The notes: generated from the letters alone by a model not told the origin. A stretch of 64,000 nucleotides of DNA from Ancylobacter moscoviensis (GCF_007559435.1 NZ_VMBP01000004.1:124001-188000), one strand, 5' to 3'; positions 28,911 through 39,956 are shown, numbered from the stretch's first letter. Made by a program: numbers and translations.

Positions 28911-29945
28911 ATGACCGAAACGACCTGGTTCGACACGCTGCTTCAGGTGCTCATCATCGTCGCCCAGAGCCTCGCGCTGCTGGTCGGGCTGCTGATCATC
29001 GTCGCCTATGTGCTGCTGGCCGACCGCAAGATCTGGGCGGCGGTGCAGCTGCGCCGCGGCCCCAACGTGGTCGGGCCGTTCGGCCTGTTCCAGTCTTTCG
29101 CGGACCTGATCAAGTTCGTGCTCAAGGAGCCGGTCATCCCAGACGGCTCGAACAAGGGCGTGTTTCTGCTGGCGCCCTTCGTCACCTGCCTGCTGGCGCT
29201 CGCCGCCTGGGCGGTGGTGCCGATCGATGCCGGCTGGGTGGTCGCGGACATCAATGTCGGTGTGCTCTACATCTTCGCGATCTCGTCGCTGGGTGTGTAC
29301 GGCACCATCATGGCCGGCTGGGCGTCGAACTCGAAGTATCCCTTCCTGTCGGCGCTGCGCGCGGCGGCGCAGATGGTATCCTACGAGGTCTCCATCGGCT
29401 TCGTCATCGTCACCGTGCTGCTCTGCGCTGGCTCGCTGAACCTCTCAGCCATCGTCGAGGCCCAGAATACCCAGTGGGGCCTGCTCGGCTGGTACTGGCT
29501 GCCGCTGTTCCCGATGTTCGTGATCTTCTTCATCTCGGCGCTTGCCGAGACGAACCGCCCGCCCTTCGATCTGGGCGAAGCGGAGTCCGAGCTCGTGGCC
29601 GGCTTCATGGTGGAATATGGCTCCACCCCGTACATGATGTTCATGCTCGGCGAGTACGTGGCGATCATGACCATGTGCGCGCTGATGGCCATCCTGTTCA
29701 TGGGCGGATGGCTGCCGCCGGTGCCGGTAGCGCCCTTTACCTGGGTGCCGGGCATCGTCTGGTTCCTGCTCAAGGTTCTGCTGGTCTTCTTCATGTTCGC
29801 CATGGTGAAGGCAATGGTTCCCCGCTACCGCTACGATCAGCTCATGCGCCTCGGCTGGAAGGTGTTCCTGCCGATCTCGCTGGCGATGGTTGTGATCGTG
29901 GCCAGCGTGCTGCACTTCACCGGCCTGGCGGCCGGGGGAGGCTGA
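28911..29945 (+). CDS. nuoH: NADH-quinone oxidoreductase subunit H
   Basis: A 344-residue membrane subunit with eight helices that joins the quinone cavity to the proton pumps. Typical blocks are '[21 protein letters not shown]' (residues about 38-58, given by key residues R41, R52-G53-P54), '[20 protein letters not shown]', and '[20 protein letters not shown]'. ATG 28911 follows GGGGAGAGAGC; an upstream ATG at 28878 lies in nuoG. Confidence 0.97.
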   Translation: MTETTWFDTLLQVLIIVAQSLALLVGLLIIVAYVLLADRKIWAAVQLRRGPNVVGPFGLFQSFADLIKFVLKEPVIPDGSNKGVFLLAPFVTCLLALAAWAVVPIDAGWVVADINVGVLYIFAISSLGVYGTIMAGWASNSKYPFLSALRAAAQMVSYEVSIGFVIVTVLLCAGSLNLSAIVEAQNTQWGLLGWYWLPLFPMFVIFFISALAETNRPPFDLGEAESELVAGFMVEYGSTPYMMFMLGEYVAIMTMCALMAILFMGGWLPPVPVAPFTWVPGIVWFLLKVLLVFFMFAMVKAMVPRYRYDQLMRLGWKVFLPISLAMVVIVASVLHFTGLAAGGG

Positions 29946-29946
29946 G

Positions 29947-30207
29947 ATGGAAGGCGCGCTCGCGGCTCTTACCGAGGCATCCGCCATCGGTTGGGTCGGG
30001 GCGCTCGCCGGCGCGCTGTTTGGTGCGTTCGAATGGTTCATTCTGCCACGGGTCGTCGAAACGTCGATCCGCGGTTCCCGGGAGGCCCGGAAGCTGAGCG
30101 CTGATCAGCTCGAGGGCGTGATTTCATGGTGGAAGACCGTTATTCGGGTCTTCGCCGTTTCGATGCCGCTGGTGGGCTTCGGCCTCGCCGCGGCCTTGGC
30201 CGACTGA
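29947..30207 (+). CDS. Unrecognised two-helix membrane protein within the nuo operon
   Basis: An 86-residue predicted membrane protein placed exactly between nuoH and nuoI: it starts 1 base after the nuoH stop and ends 10 bases before nuoI. Two hydrophobic segments are visible (about residues 13-33, '[18 protein letters not shown]', and about 65-84, '[17 protein letters not shown]'), separated by a charged loop '[15 protein letters not shown]'. It matches none of the fourteen Nuo subunits. Position and tight spacing imply co-expression with complex I, so it could be an accessory subunit or assembly helper. This is an inference from context alone. Codon use looks like that of the neighbours. 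Confidence 0.75.
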   Translation: MEGALAALTEASAIGWVGALAGALFGAFEWFILPRVVETSIRGSREARKLSADQLEGVISWWKTVIRVFAVSMPLVGFGLAAALAD

Positions 30208-30217
30208 GGAGAGCGTC

Positions 30218-30706
30218 ATGAGGTTGGATCTGGCCGCACGCCAGTTGCTGCTCACCGAGTTCGTCTCGGCGTTCTTCCTGGCTATGCGCTATTTCTTCAA
30301 GCCGAAGGCGACGCTGAACTACCCCTTCGAAAAGGGGCCGGTGTCGCCGCGCTTCCGTGGCGAGCATGCACTGCGGCGCTACCCGAATGGCGAGGAACGC
30401 TGCATCGCCTGCAAGCTGTGCGAGGCGATCTGCCCGGCGCAGGCCATCACCATCGAGGCTGGCCCGCGCCGTAACGACGGCACCCGCCGCACGACGCGTT
30501 ACGACATCGACATGGTGAAGTGCATCTATTGCGGCTTCTGCCAGGAAGCCTGCCCGGTGGACGCCATCGTCGAGGGGCCGAACTTCGAGTTCGCCACCGA
30601 GACGCGCGAGGAACTCTATTACGACAAGGCCAAGCTGCTCGCGAACGGCGACCGCTGGGAGCGCGAGATCGCGCGCAACATGGCGCTGGACGCGCCGTAC
30701 CGTTGA
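30218..30706 (+). CDS. nuoI: NADH-quinone oxidoreductase subunit I
   Basis: A 162-residue 8Fe ferredoxin-like subunit carrying clusters N6a and N6b. Both Cys blocks are present: '[16 protein letters not shown]' (about residues 62-77) and '[16 protein letters not shown]' (about 101-116). Ribosome binding site GAGGAG at the end of the preceding small gene. It is followed by an unusually long intra-operon gap (121 bases) before nuoJ. Confidence 0.97.
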   Translation: MRLDLAARQLLLTEFVSAFFLAMRYFFKPKATLNYPFEKGPVSPRFRGEHALRRYPNGEERCIACKLCEAICPAQAITIEAGPRRNDGTRRTTRYDIDMVKCIYCGFCQEACPVDAIVEGPNFEFATETREELYYDKAKLLANGDRWEREIARNMALDAPYR

Positions 30707-30827
30707 GCGCGCAGGGGATTGGGCAAGGGGTCGTGTACGTGAAGACCGTAACGATACGAGCCGCTAAGGCTCTTCGCGCCGCCGCCGTCGGGAAGACGCG
30801 CGCGGTGATGACTGGGGAGTGCCGGGC

Positions 30828-31430
30828 ATGAGCCTCGCCGCGCTGTTCTTCTATCTCTTTGCCGGGGTGGCCGTCGCCTCGGCCTTCATGGTCATCGCCT
30901 CGCGGAACCCGGTTCACTCGGTCCTGTTCCTGATCCTGACCTTCGTGAACGCCTCCGGCCTGTTCATCCTGATCGGCGCCGAATACATCGCGATGCTGCT
31001 GATCGTCGTCTATGTCGGCGCGGTCGCGGTGCTGTTCCTGTTCGTGGTGATGATGCTCGACGTCGATTTCGTCGAACTCCGCCAGGGCTTCCTGCAGTAC
31101 CTGCCGGTCGGCGCTCTGGTCGGCCTCGTCTTCTTCGCCGAACTGGTGCTGGTGGTCGGCTCGTGGACCTTCGGCGAGGGCGTGACCGGCGCGGTCGCGG
31201 CCTCTTCGGACGTGTCGAACGCGGTGCAGATCGGCCGGGTGCTCTACACGGACTACGTCTACTTCTTCCAGGCGGCCGGCCTCGTCCTGCTGGTCGCCAT
31301 GATCGGCGCCATCGTGCTGACGCTTCGACACAAGGAGAACGTCAAGCGCCAGAGCATCCCGGTCCAGAACGCGCGCACCAAGGCGATGGCGATCGACGTC
31401 GTCAAGGTGCCTTCCGGCAAGGGGCTCTGA
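30828..31430 (+). CDS. nuoJ: NADH-quinone oxidoreductase subunit J
   Basis: A 200-residue membrane subunit with five helices. Conserved stretch 'SRNPVHSVLFLILTFVNASGLF' (key residues N30, P31, S34) and 'YVGAVAVLFLFVVMML' are typical of ND6/NuoJ. ATG 30828 with GGGGAG eight bases upstream is preferred to the in-frame GTG at 30819. Confidence 0.95.
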   Translation: MSLAALFFYLFAGVAVASAFMVIASRNPVHSVLFLILTFVNASGLFILIGAEYIAMLLIVVYVGAVAVLFLFVVMMLDVDFVELRQGFLQYLPVGALVGLVFFAELVLVVGSWTFGEGVTGAVAASSDVSNAVQIGRVLYTDYVYFFQAAGLVLLVAMIGAIVLTLRHKENVKRQSIPVQNARTKAMAIDVVKVPSGKGL

Positions 31431-31433
31431 GCC

Positions 31434-31742
31434 ATGGCGATCGGCCTTCCGCACTATCTGACCGTCGCGGCCATCCTGTTCACGCTCGGCACGCTCGGCA
31501 TCTTCCTCAACCGGAAGAACGTCATCGTCATTCTGATGTCGGTCGAGCTCATCCTGCTGGCGGTGAATATCAACCTCGTCGCCTTCTCGGTCTTCCTCGG
31601 CAACATCACCGGGCAGGTCTTCGCGCTGTTCGTGCTGACGGTCGCCGCCGCCGAGGCCGCCATCGGTCTCGCCATCCTCGTGGTGTTCTACCGCAACCGC
31701 GGTTCGATCGCCGTCGAGGACATCAACACCATGAAGGGCTGA
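31434..31742 (+). CDS. nuoK: NADH-quinone oxidoreductase subunit K
   Basis: A 102-residue ND4L-type subunit with three membrane helices. The buried glutamates of the proton path are in '[18 protein letters not shown]' (E near residue 36) and '[15 protein letters not shown]' (E near residue 72). Starts 3 bases after nuoJ. Confidence 0.97.
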   Translation: MAIGLPHYLTVAAILFTLGTLGIFLNRKNVIVILMSVELILLAVNINLVAFSVFLGNITGQVFALFVLTVAAAEAAIGLAILVVFYRNRGSIAVEDINTMKG

Positions 31743-31752
31743 GCGGGCATTC

Positions 31753-33684
31753 ATGTACCAGGCGATTGTCTTCCTCCCCCTCGTCGGCTTCCTCATCGCC
31801 GGCCTGTTCGGCCGGCTGATCGGCGCGCGCGCCTCGGAACTGGTCACGACCGGGCTTCTCTTCGTCTCCGCCTTCTTCGCGTGGATCGTCTTCTTCCAGA
31901 CCGGCTTCGGTGGCCAGGACGGAACGGTCGAGCTGTTCACCTGGATGGCGTCCGGTGGGCTCGACGTGCGCTGGGCGATCCGTGTGGACACGCTCACCTC
32001 GGTGATGCTGATCCTCGTGACCAGCGTCTCCTCGCTCGTGCACCTCTATTCGATGGGGTACATGCACGAGGACCCCAGCCGCCCGCGCTTCTTCGCCTAT
32101 CTCTCGCTCTTCACCTTCGCCATGCTGATGCTGGTGACGAGCGACAATCTGGTGCAGATGTTCTTCGGCTGGGAAGGCGTCGGCCTCGCCTCCTACCTGC
32201 TGATCGGCTTCTGGTACGACAAGCCGTCGGCCTGCGCGGCGGCGATGAAGGCCTTCATCGTCAACCGCGTCGGCGACTTCGGCTTCATCCTCGGCATCGC
32301 CGCGGTGTTCATGATGACCGGCTCGATCTCGTTCGAGCAGATCTTCGCCTCGGCGCCCTCGCTGCTCGACAAGAACATCCTGTTCCTCGGCTATGAGTGG
32401 CATGCGCCGACCATCATCTGCCTGCTGCTCTTCGTGGGCGCCATGGGCAAGTCGGCCCAGCTCGGCCTCCACACCTGGCTGCCGGACGCGATGGAAGGCC
32501 CGACCCCGGTGTCGGCACTGATCCACGCCGCGACCATGGTCACTGCCGGCGTGTTCATGGTGGCGCGCCTGTCGCCATTGTTCGAGCTGTCGCAGACGGC
32601 GCTCAACGTCGTGCTGTTCGTCGGCGCCTCGACCGCCTTCTTCGCCGCGACCATCGGCTGCGTGCAGAACGACATCAAGCGCGTCATCGCCTATTCGACC
32701 TGCTCGCAGCTCGGCTACATGTTCGTCGCGCTCGGCACCGGCGCCTACTCGGTCGGCATCTTCCACCTGCTGACGCACGGCTTCTTCAAGGCGCTTCTGT
32801 TCCTTGCCGCCGGTTCCGTCATCCACGCGATGCACCATGAGCAGGACATGCGGCACATGGGCGGCCTGTGGCGGAAGATCCCGTTCACCTATGCCACCAT
32901 GATGATCGGTGGTCTGGCGCTGACGGGCTTCCCCTTCACGGCCGGCTATTTCTCGAAGGACGCGATCATCGAGACCGCCTTCGTGAGCCACAGCCCGTTC
33001 GCCACCTATGCCTGGGTGCTGACGGTGGCTGCCGCGGCGCTGACCGCCTTCTACACCTGGCGGCAGATGTTCATGACCTTCCACGGCGAGACCCGTGCGG
33101 ACCATCACACTTACGACCACGCGCATGAATCGCCGCTGGTCATGCTGATCCCGCTCGGCCTGCTTTCGCTCGGGGCGATCTTCGCGGGCATGATCCTGTA
33201 CCCCTATTTCGTGGGGCAGGACGTGGATCATTTCTTCCGCGAGTCGATCTTCATGGGGCCGGAGAACAAGATCCTCGAGGAGATGCACCACATCCCCGGC
33301 TGGGCGAAGTGGGCGCCGACGGTGATGATGGCGCTCGGCTTCATCGTCGCCTACTGGATGTACATCGCCAACACGGCCGTGCCGAAGGCGATCGCCAAGC
33401 AGAACGACGTGCTGTACCGCTTCCTGCTCAACAAGTGGTACTTCGACGAGATCTACGACTTCCTCTTCGTTCGCCCGACAATGTGGCTCGGCAACTTCCT
33501 GTGGAAGCAGGGTGATGTGCGCGTCATCGACGGCTACGGACCGAACGGCGTCTCGGCCCGGGTGGTCGATGTGACGAACAGGGTGGTCCGGCTGCAGACC
33601 GGCTATCTCTACCACTATGCGTTCGTGATGCTGGTTGGCGTCGCGGCCCTCATCACCTGGTTCATGTTCGGGGGCTCGCACTGA
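31753..33684 (+). CDS. nuoL: NADH-quinone oxidoreductase subunit L
   Basis: A 643-residue antiporter-like proton-pumping subunit with the long C-terminal lateral helix. Motifs '[18 protein letters not shown]' (Glu of the pump), '[38 protein letters not shown]' (abbreviated to key residues K234-type Lys, W and H), and 'GYFSKDAII'. Its stop codon shares one base with the nuoM start (TGATG). Confidence 0.97.
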   Translation: MYQAIVFLPLVGFLIAGLFGRLIGARASELVTTGLLFVSAFFAWIVFFQTGFGGQDGTVELFTWMASGGLDVRWAIRVDTLTSVMLILVTSVSSLVHLYSMGYMHEDPSRPRFFAYLSLFTFAMLMLVTSDNLVQMFFGWEGVGLASYLLIGFWYDKPSACAAAMKAFIVNRVGDFGFILGIAAVFMMTGSISFEQIFASAPSLLDKNILFLGYEWHAPTIICLLLFVGAMGKSAQLGLHTWLPDAMEGPTPVSALIHAATMVTAGVFMVARLSPLFELSQTALNVVLFVGASTAFFAATIGCVQNDIKRVIAYSTCSQLGYMFVALGTGAYSVGIFHLLTHGFFKALLFLAAGSVIHAMHHEQDMRHMGGLWRKIPFTYATMMIGGLALTGFPFTAGYFSKDAIIETAFVSHSPFATYAWVLTVAAAALTAFYTWRQMFMTFHGETRADHHTYDHAHESPLVMLIPLGLLSLGAIFAGMILYPYFVGQDVDHFFRESIFMGPENKILEEMHHIPGWAKWAPTVMMALGFIVAYWMYIANTAVPKAIAKQNDVLYRFLLNKWYFDEIYDFLFVRPTMWLGNFLWKQGDVRVIDGYGPNGVSARVVDVTNRVVRLQTGYLYHYAFVMLVGVAALITWFMFGGSH

Positions 33685-35198
33685 TGTACGACTGGCCCAT
33701 CCTTTCCGTCGTCACCTTCCTGCCGCTCGTCGGCGCGCTGCTCATCGTCCTGATGATCCGCGGCGACGACGAGGTGGCGCAGCGCAACGCCCGCTGGGTC
33801 GCGCTGTGGGCGACCCTCGTCACCTTCGTCATCTCGCTGCTGCTGCTCTTCGGGTTCGACCCGTCGAGTCACGAATTCCAGTTCCTCGAGCAGAAGCCCT
33901 GGCTCGGCGACGTCGCGACCTATCGCATGGGCGTCGACGGCATCTCGATGCCCTTCGTGCTGCTCACCACGCTGCTGATGCCGATGTGCATCCTGGCGAG
34001 CTGGGAGTCGATCCATGTGCGCGTCAAGGAGTACATGATCTGCTTCCTGGTGCTCGAGACGCTGATGATCGGCACCTTCGCGGCTCTCGACTTGCTGCAG
34101 TTCTACATCTTTTTCGAAGGCGGCCTGATCCCGATGTTCCTCATCATCGGCATCTGGGGCGGCAAGCGGCGCATCTACGCCACCTTCAAGTTCTTCCTCT
34201 ACACGCTCGCCGGCTCCGTGCTCATGATGCTCGCCATCATGGCCATGTACTGGCAGGCGGGCACGACCGACATCACGGCGCTGCTGAAGTTCGATTTCCC
34301 GGCCGGCATGCAGTACTGGCTGTGGCTCGCCTTCTTCGCCTCCTTCGCGGTGAAGATGCCGATGTGGCCGGTGCACACCTGGCTTCCCGACGCGCATGTC
34401 GAGGCGCCGACAGCCGGTTCGGTCATCCTGGCGGGCATCCTTTTGAAGATGGGCGGCTACGGCTTCCTGCGTTTCAGCCTGCCCATGTTCCCGGAGGCGT
34501 CGGCCTATTTCGCGCCCTTCGTCTTCACGCTCTCGGTGATCGCGATCGTCTACACGTCGCTGGTCGCCCTGATGCAGGAGGACATCAAGAAGCTGATCGC
34601 CTACTCGTCCATCGCCCATATGGGCTACGTGACGATGGGCATCTTCACCCTGACCCAGGAGGGCATCCAGGGCGCGGTGTTCCAGATGGTCAGCCACGGC
34701 TTCGTGTCGGGCGCGCTGTTCCTGTGTGTCGGTGTCATCTATGACCGCATGCACACCCGCGAGATCGCGGCCTATGGCGGCATCGTGCATCGCATGCCGA
34801 TCTACGCGACGGTGTTCATGGTGTTCACTATGGCGAATGTCGGCTTGCCGGGCACCTCGGGCTTCATCGGCGAATTCCTCACCATCATCGCCACCTTTGG
34901 GCGGAACAGCTGGGTGGCGCTCTTTGCCGCCACCGGCGTGATCCTGTCGGCCTCCTACGCGCTGTGGCTCTACCGCCGGGTGATCTTCGGGGCGCTGGAA
35001 AAGGACAGCCTGAAGGGGCTGCTCGACCTCAACGGCCGCGAGATGGCCTCGCTCATCCCGCTGCTGTTGCTCACCCTCCTCTTCGGTATCTGGCCGCAGC
35101 CGATCCTTGACGCCTGCAACGCCGCGGTGGGCGCGATCGTCGCGCGCGCCGACGTGGCGACCGAAGCCGTCAAGGCCGCCGCGCTGGTGCTGCCTTGA
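33684..35198 (+). CDS. nuoM: NADH-quinone oxidoreductase subunit M
   Basis: A 504-residue antiporter-like subunit (ND4 type) with about 14 membrane helices. Visible family blocks are '[18 protein letters not shown]', '[20 protein letters not shown]' and '[11 protein letters not shown]'. It follows nuoL with a one-base overlap and is followed 34 bases later by nuoN. Confidence 0.97.
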   Translation: MYDWPILSVVTFLPLVGALLIVLMIRGDDEVAQRNARWVALWATLVTFVISLLLLFGFDPSSHEFQFLEQKPWLGDVATYRMGVDGISMPFVLLTTLLMPMCILASWESIHVRVKEYMICFLVLETLMIGTFAALDLLQFYIFFEGGLIPMFLIIGIWGGKRRIYATFKFFLYTLAGSVLMMLAIMAMYWQAGTTDITALLKFDFPAGMQYWLWLAFFASFAVKMPMWPVHTWLPDAHVEAPTAGSVILAGILLKMGGYGFLRFSLPMFPEASAYFAPFVFTLSVIAIVYTSLVALMQEDIKKLIAYSSIAHMGYVTMGIFTLTQEGIQGAVFQMVSHGFVSGALFLCVGVIYDRMHTREIAAYGGIVHRMPIYATVFMVFTMANVGLPGTSGFIGEFLTIIATFGRNSWVALFAATGVILSASYALWLYRRVIFGALEKDSLKGLLDLNGREMASLIPLLLLTLLFGIWPQPILDACNAAVGAIVARADVATEAVKAAALVLP

Positions 35199-35232
35199 TC
35201 CGCCCCCTGATGACCTTCGCGGAGCCTGTTCG

Positions 35233-36660
35233 ATGACCTTCACCCTTGCCGCGCTCGGCCCCGCGCTGCCCGAACTGTTGCTGGCCGTTTCCGCCATCCT
35301 GCTGCTGCTGTTCGGCGCCATCGTCGGCCCGAAGTCGACGGATACCGTGAACGGCCTCACGCTCGCGGCGCTGTTCGCGGCGCTGGTGCTGGTCATTCTC
35401 GGCCCGTCGCAGGCGACGCTGTTCGGCGGAGCGTTCCAGGTCGACGAATATGGGCGCTTCCTGAAGGTCCTCGCCCTGCTGGGTGCCGGCGGCACGCTTG
35501 CCATGTCGGTCGACTGGCTGAAGGTGGAGAAGCAGAGCCGCTTCGAGTTCGCCATCCTCGTGCTGCTGTCGACGCTCGGCATGATGATGCTGATCTCGGC
35601 CGGCGACCTAATCGCGCTCTATATGGGCCTCGAGCTGATGAGCCTCGCGCTCTACGTGATCGCCGCCAACAACCGCGATTCCGTGCGCTCGACCGAGGCC
35701 GGCCTGAAGTACTTCGTGCTCGGCGCGCTTTCCTCGGGCATGTTCCTCTATGGCGCGTCGCTGATCTATGGCTTCACCGGCTCGGTGAACTTCGCCCGCA
35801 TCGCTGAGGCCGCCCGCGAGCCTTCGCTCGGCCTTATCTTCGGCATCGTGTTCACCTTTGCTGGCCTGTGCTTCAAGGTTTCGGCCGTGCCGTTCCACAT
35901 GTGGACGCCGGACGTCTATGAGGGTGCGCCGGCGCCGGTGACGGCGTTCTTCGCGGCGGCCCCGAAGGTCGCGGCCATGGCGGTGTTCGTGCGCTTCGCC
36001 ATCGAGGCGCTTCCGAACGTCGTGCACCAGTGGCAGCAGATCATCGTCTTCGTCTCCATCGCCTCGATGGCGCTTGGCTCCTTCGCCGCCATCGGCCAGC
36101 GAAACCTCAAGCGCCTCATGGCCTATTCATCGATCGGCCACATGGGGTACGCGCTGGTCGGCCTCGCCGCCGGCACGGAGCAGGGCGTGCGCGGCGTGCT
36201 GGTCTACATGACCATCTACATGGCGATGACGCTGGGTACCTTCGCCTGCATCCTGTCGATGCGCCGCAAGGACGGCGTGGTCGAGAACTACGACGAGCTC
36301 GCGGGTCTCGCCCGCACCAGCCCGGTCAAGGCGTTCTTCCTGGCGGCGCTGATGTTCTCGCTCGCCGGTATCCCGCCGCTCGCCGGCTTCCTCGCGAAGT
36401 ACTACGTCTTCCTCGCCGCAATCGAGGCGGGGCTGTACACGCTTGCCGTCATCGGCGTGCTCACCAGCGTGGTCGGCGCCTTCTACTACCTGCGTATCGT
36501 CAAGGTGATGTACTTCGACGAGCCGGCGCCGGCCTTCGAGCCGATGCCGTCGGAGTTGCGCGCGGTGCTCGCCGTCTCGGGCCTGTTCACCGTGCTGCTC
36601 TTCGTCTATCCGGCGCCGCTGCTGGCGGCGGCGGGCGCAGCCGCGCGGGCGCTCTTCTGA
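35233..36660 (+). CDS. nuoN: NADH-quinone oxidoreductase subunit N
   Basis: A 475-residue antiporter-like subunit (ND2 type), last of the nuo operon. Motifs '[13 protein letters not shown]', '[19 protein letters not shown]' and '[12 protein letters not shown]'. The frame is open from 35107 inside nuoM, but ATG 35233 gives the correct N-terminus '[18 protein letters not shown]'. birA follows after 2 bases. Confidence 0.96.
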   Translation: MTFTLAALGPALPELLLAVSAILLLLFGAIVGPKSTDTVNGLTLAALFAALVLVILGPSQATLFGGAFQVDEYGRFLKVLALLGAGGTLAMSVDWLKVEKQSRFEFAILVLLSTLGMMMLISAGDLIALYMGLELMSLALYVIAANNRDSVRSTEAGLKYFVLGALSSGMFLYGASLIYGFTGSVNFARIAEAAREPSLGLIFGIVFTFAGLCFKVSAVPFHMWTPDVYEGAPAPVTAFFAAAPKVAAMAVFVRFAIEALPNVVHQWQQIIVFVSIASMALGSFAAIGQRNLKRLMAYSSIGHMGYALVGLAAGTEQGVRGVLVYMTIYMAMTLGTFACILSMRRKDGVVENYDELAGLARTSPVKAFFLAALMFSLAGIPPLAGFLAKYYVFLAAIEAGLYTLAVIGVLTSVVGAFYYLRIVKVMYFDEPAPAFEPMPSELRAVLAVSGLFTVLLFVYPAPLLAAAGAAARALF

Positions 36661-36662
36661 GA

Positions 36663-37418
36663 ATGACGCATCCGCCGGGCGCAACGCCGGTCATCCGCTT
36701 CGATACGGTCGGCTCCACCAATGCCGAGGCGCTGGCCGCGATCGGCGGACCGGCGCCTTGCTGGTTCGTCGCGGAGCGGCAGACTGGCGGCCGTGGCCGC
36801 CGTGGCCGGCCTTGGACGTCGGAGCCGGGCAACCTCTATGCATCGCTGCTGCTGGTCGATGCCGGGCCGGCGGCGCGCCAGCCCGAGCTGTGCTTCGTGG
36901 CGGCGCTGGCGCTCTATGACGCGGTTCGGGCCGTCACCGGCATCGATCCGCTGCGCATCGGCCTGAAATGGCCGAACGACGTGATGATCGACGGCGCCAA
37001 GCTGGCCGGCATCCTGCTGGAAGGCACCGCGCTGCCGGGCGGCCGCATGGCGACTGTCATCGGCTTCGGCGTCAATTGCGCCCATCATCCGGCCGACACG
37101 CCCTACGGCGCCATCGATCTTTCCGGCGCGGGCTATCCGACTGAACCTCCGGCCATGCTTGCCGCGCTCGACGCCGCCATGCGCCACCGTCTCGCCGAAT
37201 GGGCGCGCGGGGAGGGGTTCGCCGATATCCGCGAGGCCTGGCTGATGCGGGCGTCAGGGGTTGGCAAGCCGGTGACCGTGCGCCTCGGCGAGCGGCAGTC
37301 GGAAGGGATCTTTGAGGCGCTCGACTTTTCGGGTGCTATGGTGTTGCGCCGCCCCGACGGGGTGCGCGAGACGATCAGCGCCGGCGACGTTTTCCCGTCG
37401 CCGCGCGCGTCAGTGTGA
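36663..37418 (+). CDS. birA: Biotin--[acetyl-CoA-carboxylase] ligase
   Basis: A 251-residue enzyme that biotinylates the carrier domain of acetyl-CoA carboxylase and similar enzymes. The catalytic motif 'GRGRRGRPWTSEPGNLYAS' (about residues 41-59) and 'LKWPNDVMIDGAKLAGIL' are conserved. It lacks the N-terminal helix-turn-helix of E. coli BirA, so it is a class I ligase without repressor function. ATG 36663 lies just after the nuoN stop, so it is probably the next gene on the nuo transcript. The stop overlaps the rnj start region. Confidence 0.94.
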   Translation: MTHPPGATPVIRFDTVGSTNAEALAAIGGPAPCWFVAERQTGGRGRRGRPWTSEPGNLYASLLLVDAGPAARQPELCFVAALALYDAVRAVTGIDPLRIGLKWPNDVMIDGAKLAGILLEGTALPGGRMATVIGFGVNCAHHPADTPYGAIDLSGAGYPTEPPAMLAALDAAMRHRLAEWARGEGFADIREAWLMRASGVGKPVTVRLGERQSEGIFEALDFSGAMVLRRPDGVRETISAGDVFPSPRASV

Positions 37419-37429
37419 AAGGGAGTCGC

Positions 37430-39118
37430 GTGAGCAAATGGCCGGACGAGCTGGTCTTCGCCCCCCTCGGTGGGGTTGGCGAAATCGGCATGAACCTCGG
37501 GCTCTACGGTTTCGGCCCGCGCAACCGGCGCAAATGGCTCGCGGTCGATCTCGGCATTTCCTTCGCGCCGCCCGAGGTGCCGGGGATCGACCTGATCATG
37601 CCGGACGTGTCCTTCCTCGAGGATCAGGTGGATGCCGGCAATCTGGTCGGGCTGGTGATTACCCACGGCCACGAGGATCACATCGGCGCCCTCGTCGATC
37701 TGTGGCCGCGGCTTGGATGCACGGTCTACACCACCCCCTTCACGCACGCGCTGGCGGAAGTGCGCCGGCTGGGCGAGCCGGGCGCCCCGAAGATTCCCTT
37801 CCATGTCGTTCCGACCGGGGGGCGGGTGCGGATCGACCCGTTTGACGTGGAGTTCCTCCCCGTCGCCCATTCCATCCCCGACAGCCACGCCCTCGCCATC
37901 CGCACGCCGCTCGGCCTCGTCGTGCACACGGGCGACTGGAAGATCGACCCGACACCGGTCGTCGGCAACGTCACCGATCCGGCTCGCTTCTCCGCGCTCG
38001 GCGACGAGGGCGTGCGCGCGGTCGTGTGCGATTCCACCAACGCAATCCGCGACGGCATCTCGCCTTCCGAGGTGGATGTGCAGGGCGTGCTGGCGGAGCT
38101 GATCGCCGCCGCGCCGCATCGCGTGGCGGTGACGACCTTCGCCTCCAATGTCGCGCGCATCCGCTCCATCGCCGAGGCGGCGATGAAGACGGGCAGGGAA
38201 GTGGTACTGGTCGGTCGCGCCATGGAGCGTGTGGTTTCGGTGGCGCGCGAGCAGCATATGCTCGATGGACTGCCGCCCTTCCGCCCGGCCGACGCCTATG
38301 GCTTCCTGCCGCGCGACAAGGTGGTGGCGATCCTCACCGGTAGCCAGGGCGAGCCGCGCGCGGCTCTCGCCCGCATTGCCGATGACGACCATCCCGAGAT
38401 CGCACTGTCGCCGGGCGATCAGGTCATCTTCTCGTCGCGCACCATTCCCGGCAATGAGCGTCCGGTGAACCGCATCATCAATGCGCTGGTGCTGCAGGGC
38501 GTGAAGGTCATCACCGACCGCGACGCGCTGGTGCATGTCTCCGGTCATCCGCGCCGGGGCGAACTGGAGCAGATGTATCAGTGGCTGCGTCCGCAGGTCT
38601 CGGTGCCGGTGCATGGCGAGCCGCTGCATCTGGCCGAGCACGCCGATCTCGCTCGCCGCATGGGGGCCCGCGAGGTCGTTCGTCTGGTCGATGGAGACGT
38701 GGTGCGCCTCGTCAGCGCCGATCCGTCGCTCGGTGCCGAGGTGATCGAGGAACTGCCCGCCGGGCGTCTTTACAAGGACGGGCAGGTGCTCATTGGCGCG
38801 GATGATCCCGCCGTTGCCGAGCGCCGCCGCCTGTCCTTCTCGGGGCTGGTGTCGGTTGCCGTCGCCATGTCCGCCAAGGGCGAGGTGGTGGGCGATCCGA
38901 TGATCGACCTCTCCGGCCTGCCGCGCCACGGCATTGGCGGCAAGCCGCTCGACGACGTGGTGGAGGAAGCCGTCCTCGATTGCCTCGACGGACTGCCCAA
39001 GCCGCGCCGGCGCGACCCCGACGCCGTGGCGGAGTCGGTCACGCGGGCGGTCCGCGGATCGGTGAACGCCGCCTGGGGCAAGAAGCCGCTCTGCCATGTG
39101 CTGGTGATCACGGTATGA
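37430..39118 (+). CDS. rnj: Ribonuclease J
   Basis: A 562-residue metallo-beta-lactamase/beta-CASP ribonuclease with 5'-exonuclease and endonuclease activity in RNA maturation and decay. The metal-binding motif 'THGHEDHIGAL' contains H79, H81, D83 and H84; 'HTGDWKID' and 'TGSQGEPRAAL' are also conserved, with a C-terminal domain ending 'HVLVITV'. A GTG start at 37430 behind AAGGGAG is chosen over GTG 37415, which lies in birA. The nuoN-birA-rnj order is usual for Rhizobiales. Confidence 0.93.
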   Translation: MSKWPDELVFAPLGGVGEIGMNLGLYGFGPRNRRKWLAVDLGISFAPPEVPGIDLIMPDVSFLEDQVDAGNLVGLVITHGHEDHIGALVDLWPRLGCTVYTTPFTHALAEVRRLGEPGAPKIPFHVVPTGGRVRIDPFDVEFLPVAHSIPDSHALAIRTPLGLVVHTGDWKIDPTPVVGNVTDPARFSALGDEGVRAVVCDSTNAIRDGISPSEVDVQGVLAELIAAAPHRVAVTTFASNVARIRSIAEAAMKTGREVVLVGRAMERVVSVAREQHMLDGLPPFRPADAYGFLPRDKVVAILTGSQGEPRAALARIADDDHPEIALSPGDQVIFSSRTIPGNERPVNRIINALVLQGVKVITDRDALVHVSGHPRRGELEQMYQWLRPQVSVPVHGEPLHLAEHADLARRMGAREVVRLVDGDVVRLVSADPSLGAEVIEELPAGRLYKDGQVLIGADDPAVAERRRLSFSGLVSVAVAMSAKGEVVGDPMIDLSGLPRHGIGGKPLDDVVEEAVLDCLDGLPKPRRRDPDAVAESVTRAVRGSVNAAWGKKPLCHVLVITV

Positions 39119-39275
39119 AGGACGCGCCCGGCGCCGCCTGCCGCGAAAGTTGAATGCCTTTCTCACGGGGAACGTGATCCAAGGGGCGGCATTGAGCGGC
39201 GGCATTCGTGCCGCCCGCATACGGTCTCCGGGAGGCGGCATGCTCCTCGGATGCCCATGAGGGGAGCGTATTCGC

Positions 39276-39680
39276 ATGATCGGTCGTCTCAACCATGTCG
39301 CCATCGCCGTGCCGGATCTTGATGCGGCCATCGCCATTTATCGTGACACGCTCGATGCCGAGGTGTCGGAGGTGGTGCCGCAGCCCGAGCATGGCGTGAA
39401 CACGGTCTTCGTCGTCCTTCCGAACACCAAGGTCGAACTGCTCGGCGTACTGGGCGCGGACTCGCCGATCGCCAAATTCCTGGAACGCAATCCCGAAGGC
39501 GGCATCCACCACATCTGCTACGAGGTGGAAGATATCCGCGCCGCTCGCGACCGCCTTCTCGCCGCCGGCGCGCGCGTGCTGGGCTCGGGCGAGCCGCGCA
39601 TCGGGGCGCACGGCAAGCCGGTGCTGTTCCTCCACCCGAAGGATTTCCTCGGCACTCTGGTCGAACTCGAGCAGGCCTGA
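39276..39680 (+). CDS. mce: Methylmalonyl-CoA epimerase
   Basis: A 134-residue VOC-fold enzyme that interconverts the epimers of methylmalonyl-CoA in propionate metabolism. Metal-binding residues are seen as H7 in 'GRLNHVAIAVPDLD', the His of 'GGIHHICYEV' and the Glu of 'LVELEQA'. Starts after GGGGAGCG. It is followed closely by the DUF1467 gene, as in many alphaproteobacteria. Confidence 0.93.
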   Translation: MIGRLNHVAIAVPDLDAAIAIYRDTLDAEVSEVVPQPEHGVNTVFVVLPNTKVELLGVLGADSPIAKFLERNPEGGIHHICYEVEDIRAARDRLLAAGARVLGSGEPRIGAHGKPVLFLHPKDFLGTLVELEQA

Positions 39681-39689
39681 CGCACTCCC

Positions 39690-39956
39690 ATGGGCATCAC
39701 CACCTACATCGCGATCTACTTCATCGTCTGGTGGACGGTGATCTTCACCATCCTGCCCTTCGGCGTGCGCTCCCAGCATGAGGACGGTGTGGTCGAGGAT
39801 GGAACCGAGCCGGGCGCGCCCCAGCGTCCGCTGCTGCTGCGCAAGGCGCTGGTGACGACGGTGGTGGCGGCCGTGATCGTCGGGCTGTTCGCGTGGTCGG
39901 TCGAAACCGGCCGGCTCACGCTCGACATGTTCCCGCTGCCGATCAAACTTTACTGA
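39690..39956 (+). CDS. DUF1467 family small membrane protein
   Basis: An 88-residue two-helix membrane protein of the DUF1467 family, restricted mainly to alphaproteobacteria. Family features are 'YFIVWWTVIFTILPFGVRSQ' (residues about 11-30, key W14-W15, P23, G25) and a second helix about residues 53-72, with the 'LLLRKALVTT' turn. Function unknown. It starts 9 bases after mce. Confidence 0.88.
   Translation: MGITTYIAIYFIVWWTVIFTILPFGVRSQHEDGVVEDGTEPGAPQRPLLLRKALVTTVVAAVIVGLFAWSVETGRLTLDMFPLPIKLY

Noticed and set aside
25199-28936. A 1245-residue minus-strand frame opposite nuoE to nuoG
   Set aside because: It spans three well-defined nuo genes on the other strand and shows only low-complexity codon-shadow composition.
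30733-30831. A 32-codon frame in the nuoI-nuoJ gap, GTG start, ending in an ATGA overlap with nuoJ
   Set aside because: The coupling geometry is attractive, but the product is Ala/Arg/Lys-rich with no hydrophobic or conserved pattern, and the GTG start is weak; it may only be chance.
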